From Candidatus Hydrogenedentota bacterium (GTDB taxonomy: Bacteria; Hydrogenedentota; Hydrogenedentia; Hydrogenedentales; SLHB01): a stretch of 7,856 nucleotides of DNA. Positions 6,036-7,856 of this stretch are shown one piece after another (within the stretch, counting starts at the first letter, position 1; each line of letters opens with the position of its first letter). The notes below the pieces were generated by a model. It ran no database searches. It saw only the letters and a program-made list of their open reading frames with translations, and was not told the DNA's origin. Location of the stretch: NCBI GenBank assembly GCA_023384315.1, contig JAHDWY010000179.1:1-7856 (forward strand), written 5' to 3'. A program made the position numbers and the translations under genes.

Positions 6036-6064
6036 ATTATACCGTAAAACAGATATTGTGTCAA
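6036..6064 (-). promoter_or_regulatory. Perfect-consensus sigma70 promoter of marR
   Basis: On the - strand the -35 is TTGACA (6064-6059) and the -10 is TATAAT (6041-6036), with a 17-base spacer. All 12 consensus positions and the optimal spacing are met. Transcription should begin near 6029, with a leader of about 25 bases to the ATG at 6004. Such a strong promoter would need tight repression, consistent with the overlapping palindrome at 6053-6073. Confidence 0.88.
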
Positions 6065-6073
6065 CATCAATAT
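6053..6073. promoter_or_regulatory. Candidate MarR operator overlapping the marR -35
   Basis: ATATTG (6053-6058) and CAATAT (6068-6073) are perfect inverted six-base arms separated by 9 bases, 21 bases in all. The -35 hexamer (6059-6064) lies in the centre, so a dimer bound here would block RNA polymerase. Size, AT-rich arms and position fit MarR-family operators, which commonly contain TTG...CAA half-sites. That this MarR binds it is inference. No second clear copy is seen before doxX. Confidence 0.6.
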
Positions 6074-6228
6074 ACCGCCGCGATCCGACCGCCCCCAGAA
6101 CCGTGCGGAGGACTGGGATTGGACCCTCTTGATCTGGCAAGGTACGGACAAATCTCCGCCAGCCGGGGATCGCGTACGTCTCGCGCCCGTAAGTCCTTTC
6201 CAGGCTGGGCAAGCAAGGACCTAGAAAG

Positions 6229-7251
6229 ATGCCACTGAAGATTGCCTTTGCCGGATTCCGACACGGACACATCATGGCCTTGTACAAGTTGTTGCTGGAT
6301 CGGAGCGATGCAACAATTGTGGCGGCCTGCGAAGAGGATCCGGAGGCCCGGGAAAGCGCCATGAATCAAGCGGTTCGCATTACGCACCAGAGTTTCGATG
6401 AGATACTCGCTTCGGTCGAATGCGACGCAATCGCTTGCGGCGATTACTTTGCCATCCGCGGAGAGCGCCTCATCGCCGCGTTGGAAGCGGGCAAACATAT
6501 CATCGGCGACAAGCCGCTGTGCACACGCCTCACCGAACTGGACCGGATTCAGGAACTGGCCCACAGCAAACACTTGAAGGTCGGGTGCATGTTGGACCTG
6601 CCAAATCTCGGACCCTACATCACCCTGCGCAACATGATCCAGAACGGCGCTGTGGGTGAGGTCCATACCGTGACTTTTCTCGGCATCCACCCCCTCAACT
6701 ACGCCAAACGGCCCCAGTGGTATTTTGAACCCGGCAAGCACGGCGGCACGGTCAACGATATCGGTATCCACGCCGTCGACATCATTCCGTGGCTGACCGG
6801 GCGACGCATAACCAGCATTACCGCAGCGCGAGGCTGGAACGCGCGCTTGCCGCAACACCCTGAGTTCCAAGATGGCGGCACCCTGATGCTGCGGCTCGAC
6901 AATGACGGCTGCGCTCTGGGCGACGTTTCCTATTTGAGCGTCGATACGACGGGGTACAAGAATCCCGCGTACTGGCGATTCACCATTACCGGCTCGGCGG
7001 GGCTCATCGAAACGGCATGCACGGATACGCTCGTGCACCTGTACCGCCACGATTCCGGGAAGCCCATCGAAGAGCCAATCGCCGAACACGCAACCGGCGG
7101 GTTTTTCGAAGATTTCCTGCGCGACGTGGCAGGAGAACCCAACCAGGGCGGACTCCACACGGAGCGGGTGTTGCACAGTTCCAGAGTCACCCTTCTGGCC
7201 CAACAGGCAGCGGACACGGGGCAGTTTCCGGTAGACGTGCCCACAGGCTGA
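6229..7251 (+). CDS. Gfo/Idh/MocA-family NAD(P)-dependent oxidoreductase
   Basis: 340 residues, the usual length. The N-terminal Rossmann domain (about 1-120) begins IAFAGFRHGHI (residues 5-15), a variant dinucleotide-binding loop, continues with FDEILASVECDAIAC, and has the catalytic-lysine motif as GDKP (Lys95) in place of the common EKP. The C-terminal alpha/beta domain carries the family's substrate-site motif GGTVNDIGIH (172-181, with Asp177 and His181). Members oxidise or reduce sugars, inositols or amino sugars, and some act in glycoside cleavage by a redox mechanism. The substrate cannot be read from the sequence. There is no signal peptide, so it is cytoplasmic. The ATG at 6229 is preceded by AAGGA about 9 bases upstream. 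It is divergent from marR, and 6074-6228 shows no convincing promoter for it. A link to the MarR regulon is possible but unproven. Confidence 0.93.
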   Translation: MPLKIAFAGFRHGHIMALYKLLLDRSDATIVAACEEDPEARESAMNQAVRITHQSFDEILASVECDAIACGDYFAIRGERLIAALEAGKHIIGDKPLCTRLTELDRIQELAHSKHLKVGCMLDLPNLGPYITLRNMIQNGAVGEVHTVTFLGIHPLNYAKRPQWYFEPGKHGGTVNDIGIHAVDIIPWLTGRRITSITAARGWNARLPQHPEFQDGGTLMLRLDNDGCALGDVSYLSVDTTGYKNPAYWRFTITGSAGLIETACTDTLVHLYRHDSGKPIEEPIAEHATGGFFEDFLRDVAGEPNQGGLHTERVLHSSRVTLLAQQAADTGQFPVDVPTG

Positions 7252-7300
7252 CTGCGACACCGTCCTTGCTGACGCTCCCATATTGCTCTCACCACCTTCG

Positions 7301-7330
7301 CTGAAACGGGACGCGCCCCTGTAGTATACT
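7301..7330 (+). promoter_or_regulatory. Possible promoter of the glycosyltransferase gene
   Basis: TATACT at 7325-7330 matches the -10 consensus at 5 of 6 positions. CTGAAA at 7301-7306, 18 bases upstream, matches the -35 at 4 of 6. The -10 lies 36 bases before the ATG at 7367, a suitable leader length. The gap 7252-7366 otherwise holds only GAGGGAG at 7349-7355 as a ribosome binding site, 11 bases from the ATG. Confidence 0.45.
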
Positions 7331-7366
7331 TGGCCCTTTCGAGTGGTCGAGGGAGTATTCCGGGAA

Positions 7367-7856
7367 ATGAAGACACTGGTATCGGTGGTCGTCCCCTTCT
7401 ACAACGAGGAGGACAACGTACTCCCATTGGCAAACAAGGTCGCCGAGGTATTCGCCGGCCTGCCGGACTACGAGTACGAGTGCCTCTTCGTCAATGACGG
7501 GAGCAAGGATGGTACCCGGGCCCGGTTAGACGGACTCGCGGAGCAGGATGCGCGAATTCGGCCCCTGCACCTGGTGGAGAACCGGGGCCAGTCGGCCGCC
7601 TTGGTGGCCGGGATGGGGCGCGCGAAGGGCGAGTTCATCCTGACGCTGGACGGCGATCTGCAGAACGATCCCTGCGATTTCCCGAAAATGCTGGAGTTGT
7701 TGAAGGACTACGACTGCGTGTGTGGCTATCGGGCGAATCGTCAGGACACGTGGGTCCGCAAGATTTCCAGCAAGGTCGGAAACGGTGTGCGGCGGATGAT
7801 TTTGGACGACGGTATCCGTGACGCAGGTTGCGGCAGCAAAGGTTTCCGGCGCGCCT
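7367..7856 (+). CDS. Family 2 glycosyltransferase, DPM1/ArnC type (3' truncated by window edge)
   Basis: The frame opens at the ATG at 7367 and runs for 163 complete codons to the window end without a stop. The visible GT-A domain has the family 2 motifs in order: VSVVVPFYNEEDNV (residues 5-18), LFVNDGSKDGT (about 40-50), ENRGQSAALVAGM, the DxD-containing LTLDGDLQNDP that binds the nucleotide-sugar through a divalent metal, and GYRANRQDTWVRKISS followed by IRDAGCGSKGFRR. This matches enzymes that move a sugar onto a polyprenyl phosphate, such as dolichol-phosphate mannose synthase and ArnC/GtrB-like proteins. These often carry C-terminal membrane helices, which would lie past the window. The lipid acceptor and sugar are inferred from the family. 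A role in cell-surface glycan or lipid modification is likely. Confidence 0.93.
   Translation, partial: MKTLVSVVVPFYNEEDNVLPLANKVAEVFAGLPDYEYECLFVNDGSKDGTRARLDGLAEQDARIRPLHLVENRGQSAALVAGMGRAKGEFILTLDGDLQNDPCDFPKMLELLKDYDCVCGYRANRQDTWVRKISSKVGNGVRRMILDDGIRDAGCGSKGFRRA

Noticed and set aside
6005..6151. N-terminal extension of marR
   Set aside because: It would place the start upstream of the promoter at 6036-6064 and add 49 residues with no family match. The ATG at 6004 has a ribosome binding site and gives a normal MarR length.
6074..6228. Promoter for the oxidoreductase gene in the marR-divergent gap
   Set aside because: TTGATC and TTGGAC candidates occur, but no acceptable -10 lies at a usable distance, so I do not call one.
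6067..7281. 404-codon open frame antisense to the Gfo/Idh/MocA gene
   Set aside because: It is longer than the real gene but has no family motif and would run over the marR operator. The sense frame carries the Rossmann loop, DKP and GGTVNDIGIH motifs.

Overview
The window reads as a chromosomal segment of a GC-rich, free-living bacterium. It holds six complete genes and two partial genes at the edges, and shows no phage genes, intact insertion sequences, CRISPR array or RNA genes. The combination of a secreted GH32/GH43-like propeller protein with a GH32-type C-terminal domain, a Gfo/Idh/MocA oxidoreductase and abundant short palindromic intergenic repeats suggests a Hydrogenedentota or Planctomycetes-like lineage. 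This placement rests on remembered resemblance, not on a marker gene, so it is tentative.

Layout. (1) 2-127, +: the last 41 codons of an unidentified protein. (2) 139-196: a perfect 23-bp inverted repeat just upstream of 228-1631, +, a secreted five-bladed-propeller glycosidase-like protein. (3) 1649-1727: a second type of long imperfect inverted repeat, between two convergent genes. (4) 1758-3995, -: a large fusion of an N-terminal PlsB/PlsC-like acyltransferase and a C-terminal serine alpha/beta hydrolase, with its own sigma70-like promoter. (5) 4101-4154: a second, decayed copy of the first repeat. (6) 4199-6004, all on the - strand: marR, doxX and pirin, in transcription order. marR has a perfect-consensus promoter whose -35 lies inside a 21-bp palindrome, a likely autoregulatory operator. 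Between marR and doxX lies a REPIN-like pair of inverted short repeats, which also forms a terminator-like hairpin and supplies the marR stop codon. (7) 6229-7251, +: a Gfo/Idh/MocA-family NAD(P)-dependent oxidoreductase, divergent from marR. (8) 7367-7856, +: the start of a family 2 glycosyltransferase of the DPM1/ArnC type, cut by the window edge.

How they may work together. MarR, DoxX and pirin form a recognisable stress-response-type set: a ligand-responsive repressor, a small membrane protein and a cupin with quercetinase-like metal ligands. The propeller protein and the oxidoreductase fit sugar or glycan catabolism, and the glycosyltransferase fits polyprenyl-phosphate sugar or cell-surface glycan synthesis. 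Nothing links these into one pathway.

No clearly new multi-gene system is visible. The parts that merit most attention are the acyltransferase-hydrolase fusion with Glu in place of the usual Asp of the HX4D motif, the strong marR promoter/operator, and the three different families of palindromic intergenic repeats within 7.9 kb.
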